The translations under genes and the position numbers were made by a program. The notes below the pieces were generated by a model, which was not told where the DNA came from, ran no database searches, and saw only the letters and a list, made by a program, of their open reading frames with translations. DNA of 64,000 bases from Undaria pinnatifida (taxonomy: Eukaryota; Sar; Phaeophyceae; Laminariales; Alariaceae): the NCBI GenBank assembly GCA_012845835.1, contig JABAKD010000010.1, positions 12,862,473-12,926,472 on the forward strand, read 5' to 3'. This document shows, piece by piece, positions 21,225 to 30,300 of this stretch. Numbering within the stretch: the first letter of the stretch is position 1; each line of letters starts with the position of its first letter.

Positions 21225-21290
21225 AGCTTGCAAAGATGAGTTTCGACGAAATCTTCGATCTCACAGCTGGAGTGTATTTTCATTTTTTAT
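21225..21290 (+). repeat. Terminal module, type A
   Basis: AGCTTGCAAAGATGAGTTTC, ATCTTCGATCTCACAGCTGG and GTGTATTTTCATTTTTTATA. The upstream GCGCGATCGGAGTATCACAC is typical of type A. Confidence 0.93.
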
Positions 21291-21545
21291 AATACATATT
21301 TTCAAATTATATACATGCACAATTCTGCCGATCGAAGTTCAACAACAGCTGTTACGAACACAACAGTATAACAGCAGTGCAACAGAGAACGCTCTTGCGG
21401 TGCTTCCAGCCGGGTCGGAACAAGGCGGCTCGAAGCCTAACTTCTATTTATTCAACACTCTATTATAACACACCATAGCCCCTATGGGACAGTCAGAGGG
21501 CGTACGTTTTTTGTGCGTTTTGTTTTTTATCATCCCATCTATTTA
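21240..21545 (+). repeat. Direct duplication unit Y, copy 1 (partner 22263-22565)
   Basis: TACATGCACAATTCT, GAACGCTCTTGCGGTGCTTC, GGTCGGAACAAGGCGGCTCG and ATCATCCCATCTA recur about 1.02 kb downstream. Confidence 0.92.
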
Positions 21546-21555
21546 CTTCCAAGTA

Positions 21556-21630
21556 TATTTTATAAAAATATTTCAAGGACGTCAACCGTGAGTTCGACGA
21601 ATTTCGGGTCAATACTCATCTTTGCAAGCT
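21556..21630 (-). repeat. Terminal module, type B
   Basis: Reverse complement: AGCTTGCAAAGATGAGTATT, TTCGTCGAACTCACGG and TATTTTTATAAAATATAC. It is very close to the copy at 10203. Confidence 0.9.
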
Positions 21631-21649
21631 GCGTTGTTGGTACTTCCAA

Positions 21650-22259
21650 GTATATTATTTCGTAACTTTTTCCGGTACTATTAATACTATTAATAGTGTA
21701 CTCGTCGTAGTACATGAAACCTGGTACCTGCTGCCAGGGACGACGAAATTGCAACACCATACGAATGTATTGTAATCCCACTACTGGTAGTACAAAATAC
21801 AAGAAGTAAAAAATGAAGAAGCCAATGTCTAGCCGTATATAACAAAGTGTAAAAGCTATTAATGGCAGCTGACTAATAGGTGGATTTACCACTCGTACCT
21901 CTGCGGTGTTGATGTGGTACTTGGTGATGAGTTATTAATACGTTTGGGTTTTATTAGTACTCTAACAATGTCACTTCGATTATATTACGTGTGCTACCCA
22001 CAACAATAACAGCAGTGGTATTCGGGACGATTTAAAGAAAAATGAAGTTTAATTAAGCTCACCACACTTCCACATATTTTCATGCGCATCGTGTGCCAAT
22101 TTAACTCCTCCATTGTATTCGCAAAACTATATCATTACGATTGGCTGTTAATGTCCACCCTGACATCATCCGTAGGGCAAACGAGCGGCAGGCGCATCAA
22201 GCAGCTTGCAAAGATGAGTATCGACCCTGAATGTATCGATCTCAGCTGACGTGTTTATA
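21650..22259 (+). repeat. Direct duplication unit X, copy 2
   Basis: Matches 19365-19988 with small indels. It ends inside a type B module that runs straight into a type A module at about 22260. Confidence 0.92.
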
Positions 22260-22318
22260 TAGATGAGTTTCGACAAAATATTCGATCTCACAGCTGGAGT
22301 GTATTGTAATTTTTATAA
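22202..22318 (+). repeat. Fused terminal modules, type B then type A
   Basis: A type B module (22202-22259) ends at TTTATATAG and continues, without the usual type A 5' flank, at ATGAGTTTCGACAAAATATT (22263) and CTCACAGCTGGAGTG. The type A copy lacks its AGCTTGCAAAG part, so this is a recombinant or nested junction. Confidence 0.85.
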
Positions 22319-22565
22319 CATATATTCTCCAATTACATACATGCACAATTCTCCCCAACGAAGTTCAACAACAAGAGCTGTTACGAACACAACAGTACAA
22401 CAGCAGTGCAACAGAGAACGCTCTTGCGGTGCTTCCAGCCGGGTCGGAACAAGGCGGCTCGAAGCCCAACTTCTATCCATACAACACTCTATCGTAACAG
22501 ACCATAGCCCCTCTGGGACATTCAGAGGGGGTACGTTTTTCGTGCGTTTCGTTTTTTTCATCATC
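22263..22565 (+). repeat. Direct duplication unit Y, copy 2
   Basis: Matches 21240-21545 in order, including GCTCTTGCGGTGCTTCCAGC and CATCATCCCATCTACTC. Confidence 0.92.
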
Positions 22566-22745
22566 CCATCTACTCTCCTCGCACCTTTTTCTTTCTCCTT
22601 CTCCCCTCCCTAGACGCAACTCAGACCCGGGGTCACTAGTGAGCAGGTTCTTCTACCCCCCTCCCCTCTACTCCACGGTACGCGCCTTCATTTTCATCGC
22701 GAGAAATAATCCAGCGCTTTCTTTCTTATCCCTCGTCGACTCGCA
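22555..22745 (+). repeat. Interspersed pyrimidine-rich family P1, copy 2
   Basis: CATCCCATCTACTCTCC, CTTTCTCCTTCTCC, CTAGACGCAACTCAGACC, GAGCAGGTTCTTCT, GGTACGCGCCTTC and CTCGTCGACTCGCATCGA are all present. It starts where unit Y copy 2 ends. Confidence 0.85.
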
Positions 22746-22933
22746 TCGAGGGAGTATCATACGTGTCGAAGGTGCGTGCTTATAATATAGAGGTGTCGCA
22801 TTTTTTTTTTCTTTCTGAATGATGGGGTTTCTTAACCCAAATTCGTCGAAATGTCATTTTTGTTTCGCAAAATATCTATACCCCCCCCCCCCTTCCCCCG
22901 ACGTCGGCCGCATTACCGGACTTTATGCATTTT

Positions 22934-23190
22934 AAAAAATGAAAAAAATACACTTTAGCCGTGAGATCGACCAAAAGGGATTTGTTTATCAAAACTCAGC
23001 TTTGCAGGCTGCGCGCGATGCTTCGATCGCGCGCGCATGTTACGGTGTGTGTTTACCCTCGTGAAGGATACAGGTCGGTGACTCCCCTGTTAATGCCAGG
23101 ATCAACAGGACTAAGACGTTCAGCCTTGTTCTGCGCACAGAAACTGTATAACAGGTATTGAGGGGGACAAAACCAGACAAGTGTGGAATC
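22934..23190 (-). repeat. Terminal module, type C, with element E body
   Basis: Reverse complement of 22934-23010 gives AAAGCTGAGTTTTGATAAAC, GGTCGATCTCACGGC and AAAGTGTATTTTTTTCA. The continuation to 23190 has GTCGGTGACTCCCC, ATCAACAGG and GTATTGAGGGGGACAAAA as in type A elements, so types A and C share a body. Confidence 0.85.
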
Positions 23191-23259
23191 CAGTACGCAT
23201 ACTAGGCCAATGGGTTTGTTCATAGGTGTGTTTTTTTTTTTTGCAAACAAACCCGTTTA

Positions 23260-23680
23260 TGGGTGATGTAGTGGTACTCCGAGTGGGGGATGCGTGGTTG
23301 GTTGGTGTTGGGAAGCGTGCTCCTCATGGGTTCCGGTGCCCTTGTTTGGTCTCTCCTCATGGCTCGCTGGATAGACTCGAAGCTTATACATTATTTCCTC
23401 TACATTGAACTCTTAAAGACAGACAAAACAGGCCCTTGGCACACGGTAGCGCAGGGCAGAGCAAGTAGAGCAGGCAGAGCAGGTAGTGAGATGTGGGGCG
23501 TCCTGCTTGTCCCATCATCGTCACCTACATTATCGCCCATCTATGATGGCCTTGACGTGAATATGACATCTAATGTCACGTGGTGTCACCTTAACCATGA
23601 CATGTTTTGACGTCGAATCTATACACTATGCTTCTACGGAGGGCACTCCATTACAGTGAGGCATGTCGAGGCCCTCAAGC
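23260..23680 (+). repeat. About 420-bp repeat D, copy 1 (inverted partner 33690-34090)
   Basis: TACTCCGAGTGGGGGATGCG, CATGGCTCGCTGGATAGACT, CCATCATCGTCACCTACATT and GGAGGGCACTCCATTACA are shared with the inverted copy. Most differences over the best-conserved 95 bp would change amino acids, so this is not a conserved gene. Confidence 0.9.
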
Positions 23681-23757
23681 GAGAAGCCTCAGAAGAAAAA
23701 CAACGGCGCACCTCTGTCATACCGCTGTGGCACTATAGCACGTGACCGAAAAAAAAA

Positions 23758-25292
23758 TACCTTTACACGTTCGTTACACGTTCGTTACACGTTCGTTACG
23801 CGTTCGTTACGCGTTCGTCACGCGTTCGTTACGCGTTCGTTACGCGTTCGTTACGCGTTCGTTACGCGTTCGTTACGCGTTCGTTACGCGTTCGTTACGC
23901 GTTCGTTACGCGTTCGTTACGCGTTCGTTACGCGTTCGTTCGTTACCCGTTCGTTACGCGTTCGTTACGCGTTCGTTACGCGTTCGTTACGCGTTCGTTA
24001 CGCGTTCGTTACGCGTTCGTTACGCGTTCGTTACGCGTTCGTTACGCGTTCGTTACGCGTTCGTTACGCGTTCGTTACGCGTTCGTTCGTTACCCGTTCG
24101 TTACGCGTTCGTTACGCGTTCGTTACGCGTTCGTTACGCGTTCGTTACGCGTTCGTTACGCGTTCGTTACGCGTTCGTTACGCGTTCGTTACGCGTTCGT
24201 TACGCGTTCGTTACGCGTTCGTTACGCGTTCGTTACGCGTTCGTTACGCGTTCGTTACGCGTTCGTTACGCGTTCGTTACGCGTTCGTTACGCGTTCGTT
24301 ACGCGTTCGTTACGCGTTCGTTACGCGTTCGTTACGCGTTCGTTACGCGTTCGTTACGCGTTCGTTACGCGTTCGTTACGCGTTCGTTACGCGTTCGTTA
24401 CGCGTTCGTTACGCGTTCGTTACGCGTTCGTTACGCGTTCGTTACGCGTTCGTTACGCGTTCGTTACGCGTTCGTTACGCGTTCGTTACGCGTTCGTTAC
24501 GCGTTCGTTACGCGTTCGTTACGCGTTCGTTACGCGTTCGTTACGCGTTCGTTACGCGTTCGTTACGCGTTCGTTACGCGTTCGTTACGCGTTCGTTACG
24601 CGTTCGTTACGCGTTCGTTACGCGTTCGTTACGCGTTCGTTACGCGTTCGTTACGCGTTCGTTACGCGTTCGTTACGCGTTCGTTACGCGTTCGTTACGC
24701 GTTCGTTACGCGTTCGTTACGCGTTCGTTACGCGTTCGTTACGCGTTCGTTACGCGTTCGTTACGCGTTCGTTACGCGTTCGTTACGCGTTCGTTACGCG
24801 TTCGTTACGCGTTCGTTACGCGTTCGTTACGCGTTCGTTACGCGTTCGTTACGCGTTCGTTACGCGTTCGTTACGCGTTCGTTACGCGTTCGTTACGCGT
24901 TCGTTACACGTTCGTTACGCGTTCGTTACACGTTCGTTACACGTTCGTTACACGTTCGTTACACGTTCGTTACACGTTCGTTACACGTTCGTTACGCGTT
25001 CGTTACGCGTTCGATACGCGTTCGATACGCGTTCGTTACGCGTTCGTTACGCGTTCGTTACGCGTTCGTTACGCGTTCGTTACGCGTTCGTTACGCGTTC
25101 GTTACGCGTTCGTTACGCGTTCGTTACGCGTTCGTTACGCGTTCGTTACACGTTCGTTACGCGTTCGCTACGCGTTCGTTACACGTTCGTTACACGTTCG
25201 TTACACGTTCGTTCGTTACGCGTTCGTTACGCGTTCGTTACACGTTCGTTACGCGTTCGCTACGCGTTCGTTACACGTTCGTTACACGTTCG
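23758..25292 (+). repeat. 11-bp minisatellite TTACGCGTTCG, about 138 units
   Basis: Units TTACGCGTTCG run almost without change for over 1.5 kb. Variants are TTACACGTTCG (mainly at both edges), GATACGCG, GCTACGCG and three 4-bp insertions (GTTCGTTCGTTACCC at about 23937 and 24087; another at about 25211). Eleven is not a multiple of three, so all forward frames cycle through the same 11 residues (SLRVRYAFVTR); the reverse strand meets TAA every 33 bp. The open frames of 534 and 545 codons are products of the repeat. Confidence 0.97.
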
Positions 25293-25710
25293 CATATTAA
25301 GATGACGTTTGCCGAAGAAAATGACGTTCGCTCTTTTTCAAAATGATCCCTGGAGGAAAAAGCCTCCCATCTAGTGTGGAAATCCCTTCATACTAAATTT
25401 GGCTGCGACTGCATGAAGCGCGGTACCTGGATGACGCAGCAAGTAGCCCGCACGCAAAAGTATAAAATGAAAGAGGACGGGTGTGAAAGTGACCCATCCC
25501 CTGACTTAACGCATTGTCAGTTTTTTTCGCGGTTGACGTTTGCAAGCGACATTCGCACAATTGGCCACGTTGACGCGAATGCCCGACGTTGGCACTTTCT
25601 TCAGCCGTAACACGCATCCCTGCTTCCTGCTGGGGCAGGGGACGTGTTCGACGAGTAGCGCAAGGATTTGTACCACTACCTGCACGCAACAGCATGGCGA
25701 TATCTTATTA
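25293..25710. other. No recognisable gene
   Basis: Flank of the minisatellite; no frame or repeat supported. Confidence 0.45.
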
Positions 25711-25714
25711 AAAA

Positions 25715-25766
25715 AAACATTAAAAAATACGTCAGCTGTGAGTTCGACAAATTTAGGGTCGAAACA
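25715..25766 (-). repeat. Terminal module, type B (5' truncated)
   Basis: Reverse complement: TCGACCCTAAATTTGTCGAAC, CTCACAGCTGACG and TATTTTTTAATG. The AGCTTGCAAAG part is missing. Confidence 0.8.
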
Positions 25767-25924
25767 CCGTTATGACTACACGGCGGTATGTAGACTAAAA
25801 AAACAGTGTGGCCCGCTTTGCCTATGTACAAGCGTCCCCCGCCTCCGCTTTCTTAGGTCGCTACTACTGCTGTTGTTATAGACCTATACCTGCCCCCCCT
25901 AAAGGATGAGGACGCCTTACTGCA

Positions 25925-26165
25925 CCAGGTATTCGAGAAAATGGTTGGAATTTTGGAGGCAATGGTTGAATTGCGGTGTGAACGCATCTGGTAGAGCTTA
26001 CCACTTTTTCGAGACGATGTTTGACGCACACTGTGTACGAGACGAAGGGGGTTTCACCCTATGATACAATGGTTGGTTGCGGTTTCATTCGGTTAGGGCT
26101 ACGGTTAGGGTTAGGGCTAGGGTATATATAATTTAAAGAGTATCTCAACCATTTCTCGAAAAAGC
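25925..26165 (+). repeat. Degenerate ATTCGAGAAAATGG repeat, partly inverted
   Basis: ATTCGAGAAAATGGTTGGAAT and, further on, CAACCATTTCTCGAAAAAGC are inverted words that also build the 26770-27190 array. Confidence 0.65.
26092..26126 (+). repeat. Telomere-like TTAGGG tract (interstitial, degenerate)
   Basis: TTAGGGCTACGGTTAGGG, then TTAGGGCTAGGG. A similar GTTTAGGGTTAGAAGG occurs at about 26782. Confidence 0.7.
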
Positions 26166-26574
26166 GGTGAGGTACCCTCAACCCAGCAGAGATATCAACA
26201 ACACCTATGCATACAGGCACATGGGGTATCATACACGCGAAGGGCACAGAGTTGCCTGGCGGACAGCCTGCCCGCTGTCTGAGCTGCTGCTGAAAATATC
26301 GGGCTGTTCGGTGGCGTTATTAACAGCTGCTGACACATATTGGGCTTTGCGGTGACGTTTTGAAGCATGAGTCATAAATACTCCGGAGTAATAAAGAGCG
26401 CTTTATAAGTGAACGACTGCCTGAGGAACTATGCGGAAGCATTTGGCTTTCTGTTTAGTCCCAAAATTGTTTGTATCAGGTGCCGAGGACGGGTAGTAAA
26501 GGCAGCAGGATAATATACGGTACCGGTATACATGTCATGTATATTATTATGCGATCGAAGTACATATCACACGG

Positions 26575-26650
26575 TGCTTGCAAAGATGAATTTTGTTCAA
26601 ATTATTTTGGTCGATCTCACAGCTCAAGAAGTGTATTTTTGTTCATTTTT
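26575..26650 (+). repeat. Terminal module, type C
   Basis: GCTTGCAAAGATGAATTTTG, GGTCGATCTCACAGCTC and AAGTGTATTTTTG. Confidence 0.82.
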
Positions 26651-26769
26651 TCCAAGTGCTACTTCGTATGATCTATCAACTGGACCCGTTTCAGCAGTAG
26701 AGCTTACGAGGTTACCACTAGTTCGAGAAAATGGCTGAGGCAGCACTGCTGTGTACGAGACCTTGGGTG

Positions 26770-27190
26770 GTTGGGTTTAATCGGGTTTAGGGTTAGAAGG
26801 CTAGGGTCCACACCGTATTGCAACCATTGCCTCGAATATTCCAACCATGTTCTCGACTAGGTGGTAATAATGAGTGATTCGGTTTGATTGGGTTTGAGTG
26901 GGTAAGGGTTCACACCGTATTCCAACCATTGTCTCGAATGTTCCGACCATTTCTCGAACAGGCGGTAATAATGAGTGATTGCGTTAGGGATAGGCTTGAG
27001 GGTCACACCGTATTCCAGCCATTGTCTCGAACAATCCAACCAATTCCTCGAATAGGTGACGGTAATGAGTGATTGGGTTGGAATGGGCTTGAGTGGGTTA
27101 CGGTTCACACCGTATTTCACCCATTGCCTCCAATTTTTCAACCATTTTCTCGAATGGGTGGTAGCAATGAGTGATTGGGTTTGAATGCAG
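26770..27190 (+). repeat. About 98-bp tandem array, four to five units
   Basis: CACACCGTATT occurs at about 26811, 26910, 27005 and 27107. Each unit continues CCAACCATTGTCTCGAA, TTCTCGAATAGGTGG, TAATGAGTGATTGGGTTTGA. Confidence 0.92.
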
Positions 27191-27301
27191 ACTGTGAAAC
27201 ACAGGAACCAAAAACTATTATTTGACGCGTCCCCACTAAAACTGGCGGTCTACCCATCGGTCACTGAGAATAGGCATTGCCGTGCATGCTGCCAATGGCA
27301 G

Positions 27302-27377
27302 CAGCTTGCAAATATGAGAATAGATAATTCAATGGGTCAAACTCACAGATGACGCATTTGAAATAGTTTTACAAAAC
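27302..27377 (+). repeat. Terminal module, type B (diverged)
   Basis: AGCTTGCAAATATGAGAATAG, GTCAAACTCACAGATGACG and GTTTTACAAAACAG. Confidence 0.78.
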
Positions 27378-27409
27378 AGCACTCCCGTACGTATATTATA
27401 CCGGTACGT

Positions 27410-27660
27410 GTGTATTGCATTCACATTAAATCGTTATTTCTACCCAACGACATCAGTACACCCAGCCAAAGTCCGTTCTGATTCTTCATCCTAGAGAGAT
27501 ACAACTTCTGAGGTCACACACTGTGAAACAGAGTAAGCTAAACAGCCGCAATTCATCAAGGTAAAAACGCAAGCACTTGAAGTGCCAGTGTACCGGGTAC
27601 GAGAACACAACAAAACAAGCCAGACCATGAAAAAAGGGAAAAAAAATAAAAAGGAAAGAG
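27410..27660 (+). mobile_element. SINE-3 family, copy (subtype with ACCGGGTACGAG end)
   Basis: TTCACATTAAATCGTTATTT, ACGACATCAGTACACCCAG, CTTCATCCTAGAGAGATAC, GTACCGGGTACGAGAACAC and AAACAAGCCAGACCA followed by an A-rich end. Close copies lie at 33125 and 52450 in the same orientation. Confidence 0.85.
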
Positions 27661-27894
27661 CAGAAAAAAGAAAACAAAGCAAAACAGACGACAAGTGTTC
27701 TGAAACTGAAGAATGTGATAAAATGCACGAATTCCTGATTAATTTCTGGCCTTTTTTGTCATTCGTAGGAGTCTGAATCTTGCGCCACCCGAATTTGCTT
27801 CGCCCCGACCCACGAATATCACCTATACTACGCGCCGAATGCATATCCTGAAAATATTCATGTACTCGTTTCATACGATACCATTGAGTACTAC

Positions 27895-28205
27895 ATTTTT
27901 TTATTTTTTTTTCGCACCTTCTACTTTCCAGCTTCTGGACAAGTCGTGGTCACAGGTGTCGTCCCTTCTCCCCCCCGGTTCTTGCCTTCATTTTTTATCG
28001 CGAATAGGGTTCAGCAATCCCACTGCTTGTCGATTTTTCATCGAGTGTTCCTAACTCACGCTCTCGCGTTTTCCGCAAGTCCATTTGTGCGCAAGAAAAA
28101 GCCTCCACGAATTAATACGAGTATGCACTCGGGGGGATTCGGACTCACGAAACTGGCCTATACCAGACTCGAGAATAACCTGATACGCCACCGGGGCGAT
28201 CGGCT
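27895..28205 (-). mobile_element. tRNA-headed SINE, copy 1
   Basis: On the - strand: head CGCCCCGGTGGCGTATCAGG (A-box-like), TGAGTCCGAATCC (B-box-like), a body with GATTGCTGAACCCTATTCGC, the trailer CCACGACTTGTCCAGAAGC and an A-rich tail. The two boxes about 40-50 bp apart mark a Pol III-type promoter of tRNA origin. It is nearly full length and abuts an (AAC)n-tailed SINE. Confidence 0.85.
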
Positions 28206-28410
28206 TCATACAGCAGTACTGCAGCAGTTGTTGTTGTTCTCACATTAACTCGCATAATCAAGTCCGTGGTCACAGGACAGGCTCCAGTCACTCTGGAGCT
28301 GAGGAATACCCCAGGGAAAACACAGATGGTACACGCACATATCACAGCTGACGCAATTTATGCCTCCACCAGAAACATACCCTCGGTTATAAAAAGTGAA
28401 ATCGGGAGTC
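28206..28410 (-). mobile_element. (AAC)n-tailed SINE-like family, copy 1
   Basis: On the - strand: CTGACTCCCGATTTCAC, GAGGCATAAATTGCG, GGGGTATTCCTCAGCTCC, AGTGACTGGAGCCTGTCC, TGTGACCACGGACTTGATTA, GCGAGTTAATGTGAGAACAA. A short AAC tail follows. Confidence 0.85.
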
Positions 28411-28970
28411 AGCCCACGATGTGCCAGGTCTATACCGGTGCATACGTCTCACTACTCGGCCTTGAAAAACCGACTATACCGCTTGCCACCCAAGAAAAAC
28501 TACCACGACAGACGCAAGTCAATTGGAAGAAAAAGAAAAAGAAAAGAGAAGATACAGCAGTACTGGTATGACGTACAGAGTACTTCGTGTTAGTTTTCTG
28601 TTTTCCATCTGCAATCAGTGCGGTGGAACAACAGCAGCACGGCAGCACAGGACCTGTACCAAATACTAAGAGCATGAGCACCGAGAAAGGCTTGATGCCG
28701 TTTACAGAAAAATTAAGAAATTCCGACGCGGTTGTACCGAACCAGATGCTGCTGTACTATAGAACACGCGCTTTGGGAAAGGGTCCACGAATTTGGCCAA
28801 GAAAATAAAGAAATTCCGACGCAGCAGTTGTACCGAAATGGGAGAAAATGAAAACCACACCTTTTCCCAACTTATAGTGCTGTACAAGTATATAGTAGAA
28901 ATATAGGCTGAGTTAGCATCCCCGAATATACCGGATGTGATACTCATATATATATACCTGGTATTGTATT
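28411..28970. other. No recognisable gene
   Basis: An A-rich stretch with a duplicated GAAATTCCGACGC word (28726 and 28810). Nothing else is supported. Confidence 0.45.
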
Positions 28971-28974
28971 AGAT

Positions 28975-29245
28975 TATTATAAAAATTAAAATAAACTCCA
29001 GCTGTGAGATCGAATATTTTGTCGAACCTCATCTTTGCAAGCTGTGTGTGATACTTCGATCGCGCGTGTTACGGGTTGTGTGTCCTCATTAAGGATATAG
29101 GTCGGCGACTCCCCTTGCAACTACAGTGTACAGCTATCAGGGTCAACAGGGTGATGTTAGGCAGTCTGTGCGCGGAAACTATAAAACCCGTTTCTGAGGG
29201 GGACAAAATCTGACAGCTGTGGAAGGAAATGCATCAGTTCATCAA
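28975..29245 (-). mobile_element. Element E end with type A terminal module
   Basis: The type A module (28975-29043, reversed) is followed by GATATAGGTCGGCGACTCCCC, CAGCTATCAGGGTCAACAGG and CCCGTTTCTGAGGGGGACAA as in foldback arm 1. Confidence 0.92.
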
Positions 29246-29254
29246 GTGAACCCG

Positions 29255-29735
29255 TAAGTCGAATAACCGGCGAGGGGAGGGCGGAGATTTCAAGGACGTG
29301 GGGGGCTGATTGTGATCAAAAGGGGGGCGGGAGGGGGGCAAGGGGGGGAGGGACAGGTGGGGCAGCTCAATTTGTGCGTGGAAACTATATCTCCTTGTGG
29401 TGGAGGGGGGGGGGGGAATGTGGCGGGGGGGGGGGGGGGAAGGGGGGGCTTTAGGTCGCATAGATGTAGGGGTTTGCTATACGCGTGGTGCTAGGTCTAG
29501 GCGATGGTGCGGGTGGTGGGGAAGGAGGGGGCGTTGGGGGCGGGGGGAGGGTGAGAATTGCAGCAGCGGCATGGACGGCTCAAAAAGATAATGAGGCGAC
29601 ATCCAGGGCGTGGGAGTGGTTATTACTCTGGCGGATTTCGATATTAGGTGGGGCGTTTGAGCTAGAGAGAGCGAGGAAAAAAAAAGGGGGGGGGGGGGGG
29701 GGGGGGGAGCGGAAAGGGTTTTCAAGAGGTTTAGG
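29255..29735 (+). mobile_element. G-run modules of element E
   Basis: GGGGTTTGCTATACGCGTGG, TGCTAGGTCTAGGCGATGG, GCGGCATGGACGGCTC, GATAATGAGGCGACATCC, GGCGGATTTCGATATTAGG and several G-runs. Order matches foldback arm 1. Confidence 0.88.
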
Positions 29736-29741
29736 TCACAT

Positions 29742-29802
29742 ATAATATAAACATACACTCCAGCTACGAGATCAAGGATTTGGTCGAAACTTATCTTGGC
29801 AA
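29742..29802 (-). repeat. Terminal module, type A (diverged)
   Basis: Reverse complement: TTGCCAAGATAAGTTTCGAC, TCCTTGATCTCGTAGCTGG, AGTGTATGTTTATATTATA. Confidence 0.82.
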
Positions 29803-29849
29803 CATTGTGTGTGATACTCCGATCGCGCATTGTGTGTGATACTCCGATC

Positions 29850-30300
29850 GCGCGTGATGATAATATATGTAGGGGCTTGCTATACGCGCGGCGCTGGGTG
29901 TAGGCGATCGTGCGGGGTGTGGGGAAGGAGGGGGCGTTGGAGGGAGGGGAGGGGGGATGAATGAAAGCTATGTCATGGATGGCTAGAAAGATAATGACGT
30001 GATATGTTTATTACTCTGGTCGACTTCGATTGTAAGTGGGGCGTTTGAACGAACTGGGCGGGGAACAAAACGGGGGGGGGGGGGGAAGGAGAGCGGAGAT
30101 GAGTTGGATCTACGGCATGTATGGCTAGAAGGATAATGAGATGATATCAGCTGGCTGGTAGTGTTTACTGCTCTGGTAGATTTTGATTCTAGGTGGGACG
30201 TTTGAACAAGAGGGATCGGGGGGGAGGGGCATTTCAATATGTGCGCGGAAACTATAAACCCTTAAAGGGGACGAATCTGACGGTTGTAGCAAGAAGACAC
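29850..30300 (+). repeat. Two further G-run modules of element E
   Basis: GTAGGGGCTTGCTATACGCG and two repeats of CTAGAA(A/G)GATAATGA, TGATAT, TTACT(C/G)CTCTGGT and GGGNCGTTTGAACNA, near 29965-30070 and 30115-30230, then AACTATAAACCCTTAAAGGG. Confidence 0.8.

Larger units (their letters stand above)
20330..21290 (+). mobile_element. Foldback arm 2 (element E with C-run modules)
   Basis: It is an inverted copy of 18091-18993, read here with C-runs. It ends at the type A module at 21225-21290. Homopolymer lengths differ from arm 1 at the same places. Confidence 0.87.

Noticed and set aside
21225-21290. Hammerhead ribozyme in the type A module (GATGAG, GTTTCGAC mini-stem, then GAAA)
   Set aside because: The core needs CUGAUGA, and the module has AAGAUGA. 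Type B lacks the GAAA after the stem and type C changes GATGAG to GCTGAG, so the catalytic core is not conserved.
23663-25346. Long proteins of 534 and 545 codons
   Set aside because: They are read-through of the 11-bp minisatellite in two frames giving the same 11-residue cycle. No start context or flanking domain supports a gene.
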